Assembly (NCBI GenBank): GCA_018398815.1
Contig: CM031604.1
Location: forward strand, 50,582,305-50,646,304
DNA from: Conus ventricosus
Taxonomy: Eukaryota > Mollusca > Gastropoda > Neogastropoda > Conidae
Direction: 5' to 3'
Length of the DNA: 64,000 bases
Below the pieces are notes generated by a model, which was given only the letters and a program-made list of their open reading frames with translations, had not been told where the DNA came from and made no database searches. Of the stretch, positions 1 through 10,154 are shown in pieces. Numbering within the stretch: the stretch's first letter is position 1; each line of letters opens with the position of its first letter. The position numbers and the translations under genes were made by a program.

Positions 1-1305
1 CCATTTGGCTATGAGAACATGTAACACTATGCCATGAAGCTAGTACAACTATGAGAACATGTAACACTATGCCATGAAGCTAGTACAACCACTTTTACAA
101 CTCTGTGTAACACTATGCCATGAAGCTAGTACAACCACTTTTACAACTCTGTGTAACACTATGCCATGAAGCTAGTACAACCACTTTTACAACTCTGTGT
201 AACACTATGCCATGAAGCTAGTACAACTATGAGAACATGTAACACTATGCCATGAAGCTAGTACAACCACTTTTACAACTCTGTGTAACACTATGCCATG
301 AAGCTAGTACAACTATGAGAACATGTAACACTATGCCATGAAGCTAGTACAACCACTTTTACAACTCTGTGTAACACTATGCCATGAAGCTAGTACAACT
401 ATGAGAACATGTAACACTATGCCATGAAGCTAGTACAACTATGAGAACATGTAACACTATGCCATGAAGCTAGTACAACTATGAGAACATGTAACACTAT
501 GCCATGAAGCTAGTACAACTATGAGAACATGTAACACTATGCCATGAAGCTAGTACAACTATGAGAACATGTAACACTATGCCATGAAGCTAGTACAACT
601 ATGAGAACATGTAACACTATGCCATGAAGCTAGTACAACCACTTTTACAACTCTGTGTAACACTATGCCATGAAGCTAGTACAACTATGAGAACATGTAA
701 CACTATGCCATGAAGCTAGTACAACTATGAGAACATGTAACACTATGCCATGAAGCTAGTACAACTATGAGAACATGTAACACTATGCCATGAAGCTAGT
801 ACAACTATGAGAACATGTAACACTATGCCATGAAGCTAGTACAACTATGAGAACATGTAACACTATGCCATGAAGCTAGTACAACCACTTTTACAACTCT
901 GTGTAACACTATGCCATGAAGCTAGTACAACTATGAGAACATGTAACACTATGCCATGAAGCTAGTACAACTATGAGAACATGTAACACTATGCCATGAA
1001 GCTAGTACAACTATGAGAACATGTAACACTATGCCATGAAGCTAGTACAACTATGAGAACATGTAACACTATGCCATGAAGCTAGTACAACTATGAGAAC
1101 ATGTAACACTATGCCATGAAGCTAGTACAACTATGAGAACATGTAACACTATGCCATGAAGCTAGTACAACTATGAGAACATGTAACACTATGCCATGTA
1201 GCTAGTACAACCACTTTGCCATGTAGCTAGTACAACCACTATGCCATGAAGCTAGTACAACCACTTTGCCATGAAGCTAGTACAACCACTTTTACAACTC
1301 TGTGT
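1..1305. repeat. Satellite array with two alternating monomers (40 bp and 46 bp)
   Basis: About 29 tandem units share a 26 bp core beginning AACACTATGCCATGAAGCTA and differ in the linker. One linker is 14 bp (CTATGAGAACATGT) and gives a 40 bp unit. The other is 20 bp (CCACTTTTACAACTCTGTGT) and gives a 46 bp unit. The 46 bp type recurs near 90, 136, 182, 268, 354, 640 and 886, so the array has no fixed higher-order period. Units are nearly identical until about 1180, where shortened and mutated units (core GCCATGTAGCTAG) mark the array edge. The array runs off the left end of the window. It has no coding potential. Confidence 0.97.
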
Positions 1306-2099
1306 CTCAGCAGCAACTGTTCATGATTTGAACAGACATATTGTTTTGCCCACAGCACAGGGTACCCCCCCCCCCCAAAAAAAAAAAAAACAACAACAAA
1401 ACAAACAACTTGAGAGAGGACACAACTTGTCCTGACATTCTCCCATTCCCTTGTCCCCCCATTCACACACATCCTTCTCACACACACTTGACAACACAAA
1501 CAACATACAAATAGCAACAATTACGATACCCCAACGCATACGTTTATGACATGTAAACATTCCTTTGGTCGAGCCTCCCGTCTCCACTCACTACAGGGAG
1601 TTGGTCTACTTGTTTCATTTCACATATTCAGCCTCAATCGAAGCAATCGCCATCTTTGTTTACCTTTAGGTGATGCTAAAAGCAAAACACTACTAAAAAT
1701 CAGGTTAATCAATGCACTCGAATAGATTAATTCGAGTCAATGTCTTGTATCATCATCACTAAAGTGAAAATTCAAAGTATCATATTTGCTGAAATACAAA
1801 TATTTACAAAAGGAAAACATACGCTTTCCATTGTACTTCATAGATGTACTATACATGTACAAAAAGCTAGAGCTGGTGTGGTGTAGTCCAACAGACCCGT
1901 TGTCCTGCGGGACATTGGTAGCCCAACCGCACGTGCAGATCTCCTAGTAATACTGGTTACTAGTAGTAGTAGCACTAGTAGTAGTACATACAGCTTATAA
2001 GGCTCCCGGATGAAATCAATAAGTGAAAATTTCCAAGGACACCCAGAAGACACAGCAACTTGAACAAGCATTAAGTATTTTAGATATAGATATAGATAT

Positions 2100-2145
<46 letters not shown>

Positions 2146-2886
2146 AAAAGCTTAAAAAATATACATGAAAATGAAAAAGGAGAAAAATGGTTTCATGGTC
2201 GCACTACCTCCGTGGAGATGACCTTGGGACGAAAATCAATAGAACGAAAGTTGCCAAGGACCCCTAGAGGGCATAGCAAGCATGAATTACTACTGTACAT
2301 TGTAATATTAAACTGTACAGTTTAACTGTACAACAAGTTATTAAAAAAAACCCATCTCATTATATATTATCACAATCATAAATATTTAGTACCATAACCA
2401 TTAATCATGCTGGTAATCGTCTAGTACGATAGTGAATAATGACAGCCAAATCAAAAATGACAGTCTCAATATCAATACTACTAGTACTCTTGCCATAAAA
2501 TCTATGGTGATACAGTATTATCAATATTACTAGAAGCAACAGTACTCGGATAATAATATAATTCTTCCATACTTATTCCCCTTACGCACTGGCCTAAGTT
2601 GAACAGCAAAATAAAGGCATACGCCCCTCAAACTCAAAGTCTGACAACATGGTCCAAACTAGTGTTAAAGCATCCATGAGGAAGTCCGCACATGCAAGCA
2701 AGTCAGCAATGCCCCACATGACCAGTCCTGCTAGCCCCCCCCCCCCCCCCCCCCCCCACACACACAACACACCAACACATAAGATGAAAAATTACCAAAA
2801 CTTATGAGGTGTGAGCACCAGTAAAAAGAAAAAGAAAAGACAGACGTTAAAAATCCTTATTCTGTCAAATGTCTTTCTTCAGTTTT
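1306..2886. other. Non-coding stretch with simple repeats
   Basis: No gene is recognisable. It contains C and A homopolymers near 1363-1392, a GATA-to-TA simple repeat at about 2081-2142, a near-palindrome around 2308-2330 (AAACTGTACAGTTT core), and a C tract at about 2737-2757. The rest is AT-rich and looks like intron or intergenic DNA. Confidence 0.6.
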
Positions 2887-3180
2887 CTACCTTTTTGCCC
2901 AGTTTGCTCTTTGACTGCTGTCCTGAAGTTCTGACTTGGACCTGACATAGACTGTTCTGCCACTCACAGTCTTCATCATCACTTTATTGTTCTTGGTCCA
3001 AGCCTGAGCACACACTGATGGGTCATTTATTACGGTCTGGAAGAGGGCATGTGCTCTGGGGGTCAGATCCTCCACAACTACAGTCTTGCTGCCCTTCAGC
3101 GCTCTGTGCAGCTCATGACCGAATCCCTGACACGACGAGATACGAAGCAGACAATCACGGCTCTGTTAAGCCTAAGCCTA
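2887..3180 (-). pseudogene. Relic of a non-LTR retrotransposon ORF1 (C-terminal, FP-like domain)
   Basis: Read on the minus strand, this stretch carries the usual order of an invertebrate LINE ORF1 C-terminus. First comes a strand like VIVCFVSRRVRDSVM (the 'replace with R-P-I-I-V-x-F' RNA-binding core). After a frame change comes KGSKTVVVEDLTPRAHALF, then WTKNNKVMMKTVSGRTVYVR, matching the 'LTP...LF...WT.nGkI.vk' pattern of FP-type domains. In full elements this domain is the RNA-binding chaperone that coats the element's transcript. Here it is a few hundred bases long with at least one frame break, so it is a dead fragment. It lies outside the last visible exon of the TSP1 gene and on the same strand. 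The family assignment rests on remembered motif patterns. Confidence 0.6.
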
Positions 3181-3594
3181 CCTTTGGTGTTCGAAGAAGA
3201 TTTAAGTAGTTTCCTTAAATTGGTGTGCTGCGAGATCTATTTTGCTCGTAACCACGGATTTCCAAATGTTAAAATTTCCCGTGCTGAAAACTGATAAACA
3301 GTTACATTCAAGCTTGATTACATGAAAATTTTAAAACATTGTATAACCAGAAAAAGAAAAGAAACCAAACCTGGCTTTCATATAGTAGGCCTACTTCACA
3401 TCAGTTACTAACAGAATATTTCTAATACGAAGTGAAGTGCATTAAGTATTGACAATGAACAAAATACAGCAGAGGTGCATGGTGTTGGATAATTCAGCGC
3501 TGGATACAAAGTCAGTTGTGGAAGTGTGCTACTGCAGAGACATACAGCAGCTGTCAACACACACACACAGCCAACTCTGTCAAATCAATCTCAC

Positions 3595-3726
3595 CCTCGC
3601 AGTCATTTCCCCCGAAACGAGGCTCTGGACACGTGCACGTGCGCTGACGAAGTTGAAGTGCTGTTTCGTCCGCGCAGGACGAAGAGCATGCTGACCACTC
3701 GCTCCAAGGACACCATGACCCGTTAC
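3595..3726 (-). CDS. TSP1 domain exon (sixth TSP1, last one visible)
   Basis: The acceptor reads TTGCAAAAG, then GT AAC GGG TCA TGG in phase 1. With the preceding exon's last base it makes an Arg-Asn-Gly-Ser-Trp join. The domain shows WCPWSEWSACSSSC (two WxxW-type tryptophan spacings, C1 and C2) and CPEPRFGGNDC (the P.P..GG..C strand). The POFUT2-type C-x-x-S-C motif is present, but the usual following Gly is Ala. Two extra cysteines occur (in WCPW and TCTC). A strong donor, GAGG|GTGAGA, ends the exon at 3595 and would leave C5 and C6 to the next exon. Alternatively the frame reads on to a TGA at 3554-3556 through LTELAVCVC, which could supply those cysteines and make this the terminal exon. 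The 3' border is therefore uncertain. Confidence 0.75.
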
Positions 3727-3877
3727 CTTTTGCAACAAAAGTAATCATCAGATCGGTATCAAAATACATGTGGAAGATGTGTGCACTGTTATGCAAATCA
3801 TGCATTGCGTGTTAAAAATAGTTCATGGCGGATCTTTGTAATCAACCCTACCTCGCATGGCATAATTCTCTCTTCCC

Positions 3878-3932
<55 letters not shown>

Positions 3933-4521
3933 ATTCTCTCGCTCTCAGCCACTGACTAAGACTCTCTCTCACACGCACACGCACACACACGTGCACGCAC
4001 ATACATGTTCGCAATGCGACATGCATAATTATTCATTTCACATACACACAAACCTGTGCGGTGCATGCTGTAAACTGTTTCCCACCAAATGGGAGAGGAG
4101 TAAAAGTGCATTAAATAGAGTAGCCACATATCGCACTGCTTTGTGGCGAGTACCGTTAGTGTGGTATATTACTGGTTCCCTACTGCCCGAGAGATCACTG
4201 GAAAACTGCTTCAAACGTAACAAGGATGTTTGATGGGCCAATGTCCAGACTAATGATACTGAGATTGCTAATGATTGAACAGACAAAATGGTGAATAAAC
4301 AAAAACTATGCATCTTTGGTACGAGGGGTGACAGTGTTAACGTGGACTGAAACGGCGTGGTCTTCTAGGACGCAGTCAATATGATCCCTAGCCCTGTCCA
4401 TTGTAAATAGGATCAGCTCTCCGTACCCAGAACTAACAGGACGAGTCAGGTCCGCTTCAGTTCCATACATCACCGGAATATGTGAAGAGACCTGATACGT
4501 GTGTGTGTGAGAGCGAGACAG

Positions 4522-4572
<51 letters not shown>

Positions 4573-5740
4573 GCCTCACAATTTGCACAGAAGGGGGAAG
4601 GACTCGGGATTCTGTGCACCGGAAACTGACGCATCACCTGTACCAGAACACTCGAAGAAAAAGAAGAAATAATAACAAACACAAGGTATTTGGGAATCAA
4701 GAGATTTAACACTAGGCCAAACCAAAAATTCAAAGAAGAGAAGATTGCAAGACTTTCTCAGAAGTTTTCATAAGTGATCAAAGGAGGTGATAGCATTGGT
4801 GAGATTTGGAGTGGGGTGGGGGGCCTAGACGAAGCAGCAACCATTAACCCACAGCAAGAGGCAGACATACGCCCTGCCGCTGGCCCTAACATGGAATCCA
4901 CAACCAAAGAAATGCTAAAGAACCCCCATGTCACTCACTAAATAGACCCCCGCTTCCGCTGTCCTCTCAATAGCAATACTATGACGCCTCCTGCTTCTCC
5001 CATACAAAGCCACATCATGGCTCTGTCACAAACTCAACACAAACAGTCCATAGGGGTCATCAACTATCAGACCTTCACGAGGAAATCTACAAAAACAGAT
5101 CCCGCATAGCACTGTCTAAAATCCCCTACTGGAAACTTGCTTGGCCGACACGCCAATTTCAGCTAACCCCCTCTGGGAGGAACAACCATATCCATTCGAA
5201 GACATTCCTTATGAACTTGCTGACGCTGAGGACTTTACACAGACTCGCCTGCAGTATAGATGACGAGAGGGCACTGGGATTCAGGGATTATTCAATGACG
5301 GTCAACGAGAATGAAGACACTGCTGCTGTTGGGCCATGCCGTTTGGGTATAAAACTGAATGACTGGACATGCTGACACAGCACTGTGTCAAAATACTGTT
5401 GTCAAAAATGATCCCTGGCAAGCATGCACGTGTAACAGTATCTAACCCGCCAAAACAGAAATTTGAACACCAATCTAGCCTATATGACTCAGTTGGATGA
5501 AACTTGACAGTATGGTTCCAGTCTAAACATCTTGCTCCATAACACACTGAACTCTACGGGGGTGGGGTGGGGAAGCCGAACAGAAATCGCCAAGGATAGG
5601 CCTCCAACCCGGAACCCCCTGTCTGTACCTGGACAACACCAATGCATTGAGGCAGCAGGTCACATGATACTCAAAACGTTGCCTATGTTGCTATGCGTCA
5701 TGTTTCTCCTCTACGCTCTCGTATACGACAACTTAAGTAC
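3727..5740. other. Intron sequence with (AC)n and (GT)n tracts
   Basis: No coding exon is recognisable between the last two TSP1 exons here. An (AC)n tract at about 3888-3930 and a (GT)n tract at about 4524-4569 are complementary and some 600 bp apart. The stretch 4780-5540 has no clear repeat or domain. Confidence 0.5.
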
Positions 5741-6289
5741 AATTAGGAATAGAGTTTGTTTAGAACTTACCGCCAATGACATTGACAAACAAAGCACATG
5801 ACAAGACACGATGCATTTCAACCACTTGGGTCTTCTTCAGGCGAAAAAATAAATCACATTTAACATGTGGGACAGTACAAACAAAGAACGAAAAAAGAAT
5901 GAAAAATGACTCATCCGTTGTTGTCCATTATTATCAATCCACCATTACCACAACCATCACAAAGATATCACACCATCCAATAAACTAGACACACAACCCC
6001 ATCATATCACACACACACACCTCCCCCGACGCAACCCCCCCCCCCCCTCCGTTTCCTCTCCATAATCCCCCTGGCCCCATGTCATTTCCGCCTACCGACC
6101 ACATGGACAACAACGGATGAGTCATTTTTCATTCTTTTTTCGTTCTTTGTTTGTACTGTCCCACATGTTAAATGTGATTTATTTTTTCGCCTGAAGAAGA
6201 CCCAAGGGTTGAAATGCATCGTGTCTTGTCATGTGCTTTGTTTGTCAATGTCATTGGCGGTAAGTTCTAAACAAACTCTATTCCTAATT
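5741..6289. mobile_element. Foldback (inverted-repeat) element, 188 bp arms
   Basis: The left arm at 5741-5928 and the right arm at 6103-6289 are reverse complements over about 188 bp. The only difference I found is one extra base in the left arm (AACCACTTGGG versus AACCCTTGGG). The loop, 5929-6102, is C-rich and has no open frame. An identical 11-mer, ACTTAAGTACA in part, occurs just outside the left arm (5731-5740) and again at 6327-6336, and could be a target-site duplication if the element has a 37 bp right tail. No transposase is present, so this would be a non-autonomous foldback element or MITE. The near-identical arms suggest a recent origin or gene conversion between arms. Confidence 0.85.
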
Positions 6290-6774
6290 TTGCTTCGTTC
6301 GCCGCCGTCAGTCACTCCATTTTGAAACTTAAGTACAGTTCATGTGCTAAACTGGGACGGCAAAAATGCCGCATGAGAACTGAAGCCAATGCCCTCTCCA
6401 ACCTGTTCATGTGGACAGACGACGTCAGGTATACAGGTCCCGAGATGCGCGTGTGCACGCATTCTTTGTATGTGCACATGTTTAAAAAATCAAGAGAGGT
6501 GAAATTCATGTGTGGGGGGGGGGGGGGGGAGGAGGCGTGCGTGTGGGTGCCTGCAAAAGTGATGTTCATGAATACATTTCATACGGAAGAGCCACCGAAC
6601 GTGAAGTGCGAGCACATGCTCGAACATGAGCTCGTCAGCGCGTGCATCTATGATGTACACATGAAAAACAATGCACGAAATTATCATTAGCATGTTTAAT
6701 AATGCAATCTCTTCAATATCTTCGTTTTGCTTACACGCCACACTAAAAATACGTTCTGACATGAGCCGACTCAC

Positions 6775-6950
6775 GTGGACAGTCCTGATCGTTGAAGCAT
6801 TCCACACGCTCATACTGGTTGCCTTGGCAATGGGCACCACCATGCTGGGGTTGAGGATTGTTGCACTGGCGCGTGGGATGCGGAAGCCCCAGTCACAGCG
6901 AGGTGCTCCGCAAAACCCATAGGCATTCCACTTGCTCCATCCTCCATTGA
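6775..6950 (-). CDS. TSP1 domain exon (fifth TSP1) with a one-base frameshift
   Basis: The acceptor is TGCCTTTCAG and the donor is CCAC|GTGAGT. The first half reads NGGWSKWNAYGFCGAPRCDWG in phase 1. The second half, TRQCNNPQPQHGGAHC then a final QDCP, is clear only in another frame. The switch falls in the CATCCCACG stretch near 6880. The exon is 176 bp, while its sister exons are 171, 171 and 174 bp; a phase 1-1 exon must be a multiple of three, so exactly one base is missing. With that base the domain has all six cysteines and the C.WG variant of the TSP1 core. The cause may be a sequencing or assembly error, a null allele or decay. Confidence 0.8.
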
Positions 6951-8099
6951 CTGAAAGGCAGCGTTATGAAACAAAATGAATCATGCTGATTATCAGCAAT
7001 ACACAACCACATGTACACCATGTCTGCGTTACTTAAGTAGGAGGCAAAACAGTCAAAATGAGTTCAAATCATTGAAATAACCGATTTCTCGATGTGAATA
7101 TCATTAGCAATGAAGCATGCTCAGCGGAGAGACGATATATCACCTTCTTGCACCGGCTGTAAACATTATGTACTTCTACTTACAATGGCGACTGCAAACA
7201 CATCAGACCATGACTGGCCATTTCTATAAAAAAAAAAAAAAAAAAAAAAACACCACCATATCGAAATCCACAGACGTGATCTTAATACAGCCCAAATATA
7301 GATACGGGAAGGTTTCTCATTCTATGGGACAGATCCGTTACATTTTCTTTGTTCTGTGACGTCCCCCATTGTATGGCTTAAACTTGGTCCCCAAGTTGAC
7401 GAGCCAAACTATTCAATCAATAAATTGCACATATGATAAGAATATTAGAACTAAAACATGTTAGCGGTATCATTTACCCGTCAAGACAAATGCTTTATTC
7501 CAGCTTGACTGTGAACCTACGCCTTCCATCAGGAACCTCATTTTTTTAAAAGAGAGCAAGGGAGATAACCATGCCTCCAGCTCATCAATTAGAAACAAGA
7601 GTAATCGCCCATGACACGTACTTGACTTCCTCTTGCGAAATCTTCATTCAGTTTCCGCACCCGATTTCTTCTTGTAAGGTTTCGACAGGCAAATACTTTG
7701 CAAAACTGCTTTTAATAGGAACATCCTTTTTTTTCTCTCATTCTTGTCTGTCCAAATAAATGCAGGAATAACGACAAGCAGGTGGGAAGTACTCACCTGC
7801 CAAAGACAGAACGTGCACCAGAGACAAGTCTCGATCTCCAAGCCAGCAACGTAATAATGTCAAAGGCCAATGTTAGCCCTGACCTGACAGGAGATGAATG
7901 GGGTAGTCCCCGCTCTCCCACAAAATATACAAGCAGTAGTATAAAACTGAGTCGCCAAAAAAACAAAAAAAACCCAGTGCAACTATAACATAAAAAAATC
8001 GAAGTGTATACAACAAAATCATAAAAGGAGACTTTCGGTGCAATACAATCAGTCAATGGAGGTATGGTGCTGTTTGAACAACGATAATGCCCCAAAACA
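6951..8099. other. Intron sequence, no recognised feature
   Basis: AT-rich DNA with an A homopolymer at about 7229-7250. Short open frames on both strands show no domain signature. Confidence 0.5.
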
Positions 8100-8850
8100 A
8101 CCCAGGGCTGTCAGATCTTCCTCCATGTCTCCGGGTTAAAATCGTTCAAATGTGATTTGGGATTTCCAGCCCACCGCGGCGACAGAGGGCAGAACTGGCA
8201 GAGAGTCCGGACTTGATGTGCCCTAATGTCCGCTTTGTGGGAAGCAATCTCTGGCCATAGTCGTACACTTGACGGATCAAATGCCTGAGCCAGAGCCTTT
8301 TGTCTGTGGATCAACGACAGCGTTTGTCTGGTCACGCAACAGCATGGAGCTTAGAAAACCCCGACTTTGTTCCCTGAAGGTAAATGGTCAGAGCTCTAAC
8401 TGGACAGTTAACCTGCTCGGCCTTTGACCGTCTAGGCCTGGGGCTTACTTAGAGGCCAGCGGGGTGAGTTTATCGTCAAGGGCCGTTCTTCGCGCCTGTG
8501 GTTCCTGGCTATACAAGAAGGGCACGTAGAGACAGTGAGCTATCATTGTACCACTTAAGAAGCCGTGGACCTCTGAAGAAAGCATGAACCTCACTGACCC
8601 TACAGACAGCAGGAAGCATGCCTTTAGGGTAAAGTTCTTTACTGAACAGTCGACGAGAGGCTACATGTCTGTGGCCACATAGTTCAGTATCAAATGAAGG
8701 CTCCGTCATCCTGTCATCCCAGCCGTTGTTCCAAGAGACGCCTTTCTGCCCTTGTGCTCCGAACTGGAACTCATCTGTGTGAGAATCCGCCCAGCCCTGG
8801 ACCCTTCCAAGGGAAGCAAGATAGTACCCTACCCCCCTTCCCACCTATGA
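8100..8850 (-). pseudogene. Decayed tyrosine-recombinase (DIRS-like) retrotransposon fragment
   Basis: Reading right to left on the minus strand, short motifs appear in the order of a DIRS-type tyrosine recombinase. FRGPRLLKWYNDSSLSL resembles the 'L.KW.LS.VL..L' helix, then NCPVRALTIYLQGT resembles the 'LCPVRAL..YL..T' strand, then ADIRAHQVRTL resembles the catalytic 'H..R' box, and WKSQITFERF resembles the terminal 'W.SH.TF..FY' box. They lie in different frames with stops between them, so no intact enzyme is encoded. In a live element this enzyme would integrate the circular cDNA by recombination. The assignment comes from motif order only; the catalytic Tyr is not seen with certainty. Confidence 0.45.
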
Positions 8851-9422
8851 AATGTTTTGTCTTCCCATTTCAGGCGATGGGAGGGGCAGGGCGGGGCGGG
8901 ACGGGCGCGCGCGTTCGGAGTGCATCATGGGAAGGGCGGAGATCTTCCAGATACCTTCGGATTTGTTTGCGGTGTGGATGTGGGTGTCGACCGATTCTTT
9001 GGCCAAAACTGGAGGACTTCCGGAGACTTGGTATCAACCAGATTAACTGACAAATTCACGTTGTCAAAGCTCGTCCACGTCGCAGCAGACCATATCTCAC
9101 ACACACTGCAAGGCTAGATAGGGCAGCGTAACGTGCACAAAATGCAAGTCTAGTGACTGCCGAACAGAGGGCACCACTTGTTGCTCGACTGGTAAATACG
9201 AGAGCCAGTTCCTGTCGACACGAGCGTGGCCACGACGAAGTAGACGCCACAGCATGTAATGGAGCAATAGAACACTGCAGAGAAGCAGTTCTCTCGCAAT
9301 TTTTTTAAAATTCTTGACTGCATTATGGCCCTGTTACGGCAGAACGAAGAGGTGTGAAGATCCGGTCTGAAGATCTGTTTGAAAGACTTCTTAAAGGGAT
9401 CCATGTCGCCGAAAATTCGAAA

Positions 9423-9482
<60 letters not shown>

Positions 9483-10154
9483 ATATAGACGTGGTCACTG
9501 TCCCAGGAAAGGAACGAAACTGACTGAAGAGTTCACAAAAGGAAGAGATGTATGTTTCATGGGCGATTACTCCTGCTTCGCATTGATGAACTGCAGGCAT
9601 GGTTAGCTCCATTACTCTCCAGAATGTTTTTAAGGCGAGCTTCTACCATGAAAAAAGGTGAAAAATCTCTTTTTTGCCTGACTTGGGGTTTTGGGGGATT
9701 TAGATTCCGCAAACCCTTATGAACCTCCCTGTGTAAACATTGTTTGCAAGTAAGTATTACAAATATTTTTATTTTATTTATTTCTGAGGTAGGTGTGTTT
9801 GTTTGGAAGTGAAAATTCACCTAATTAAATATGCAAAAACTTAAAATTTCATATCTCAACTTCTACAATAGCTAAAAACAAAATTTAAACGCGGAAATGA
9901 ACAGATTTTCCTTTCCAGCCACTTTAAAAATCGACCCACATAGCTGAACAACGAAATATTTCATTGGTCAGGTCAAACAAGGCCCAAAGAGGCACACACA
10001 GAAAAGACTCGAAGCCTCAGCCAATCAGGAGCAGGCTTTCAACAGCCGGTCGGCAAAGCCTTTGTGGCCTAATTTCCTCCTCTGAATGAAGCGAGCGAGC
10101 TTGCGTTACGTTTGGACGCTTGTGTTATCTCGAGGCCAAGTTGCTTTTTCAAAA
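8851..10154. other. Intron sequence with GC-rich patch and (AG)n/(ACAG)n tract
   Basis: A short GC-rich stretch lies at about 8880-8945. A pure (AG)n tract followed by (ACAG)n spans about 9424-9482. The stretch 9640-10080 is AT-rich and may include the 5' flank or terminal repeat of the Mutator-like element that follows, but I could not define a terminal inverted repeat. Confidence 0.45.

Noticed and set aside
3554..3594. Certain inclusion of the LTELAVCVC tail in the last TSP1 exon
   Set aside because: It would supply two cysteines, but the GT-repeat sequence gives a poor donor and a C-V-C spacing unlike TSP1, while a strong GTGAGA donor precedes it. Left as an alternative in the exon entry.
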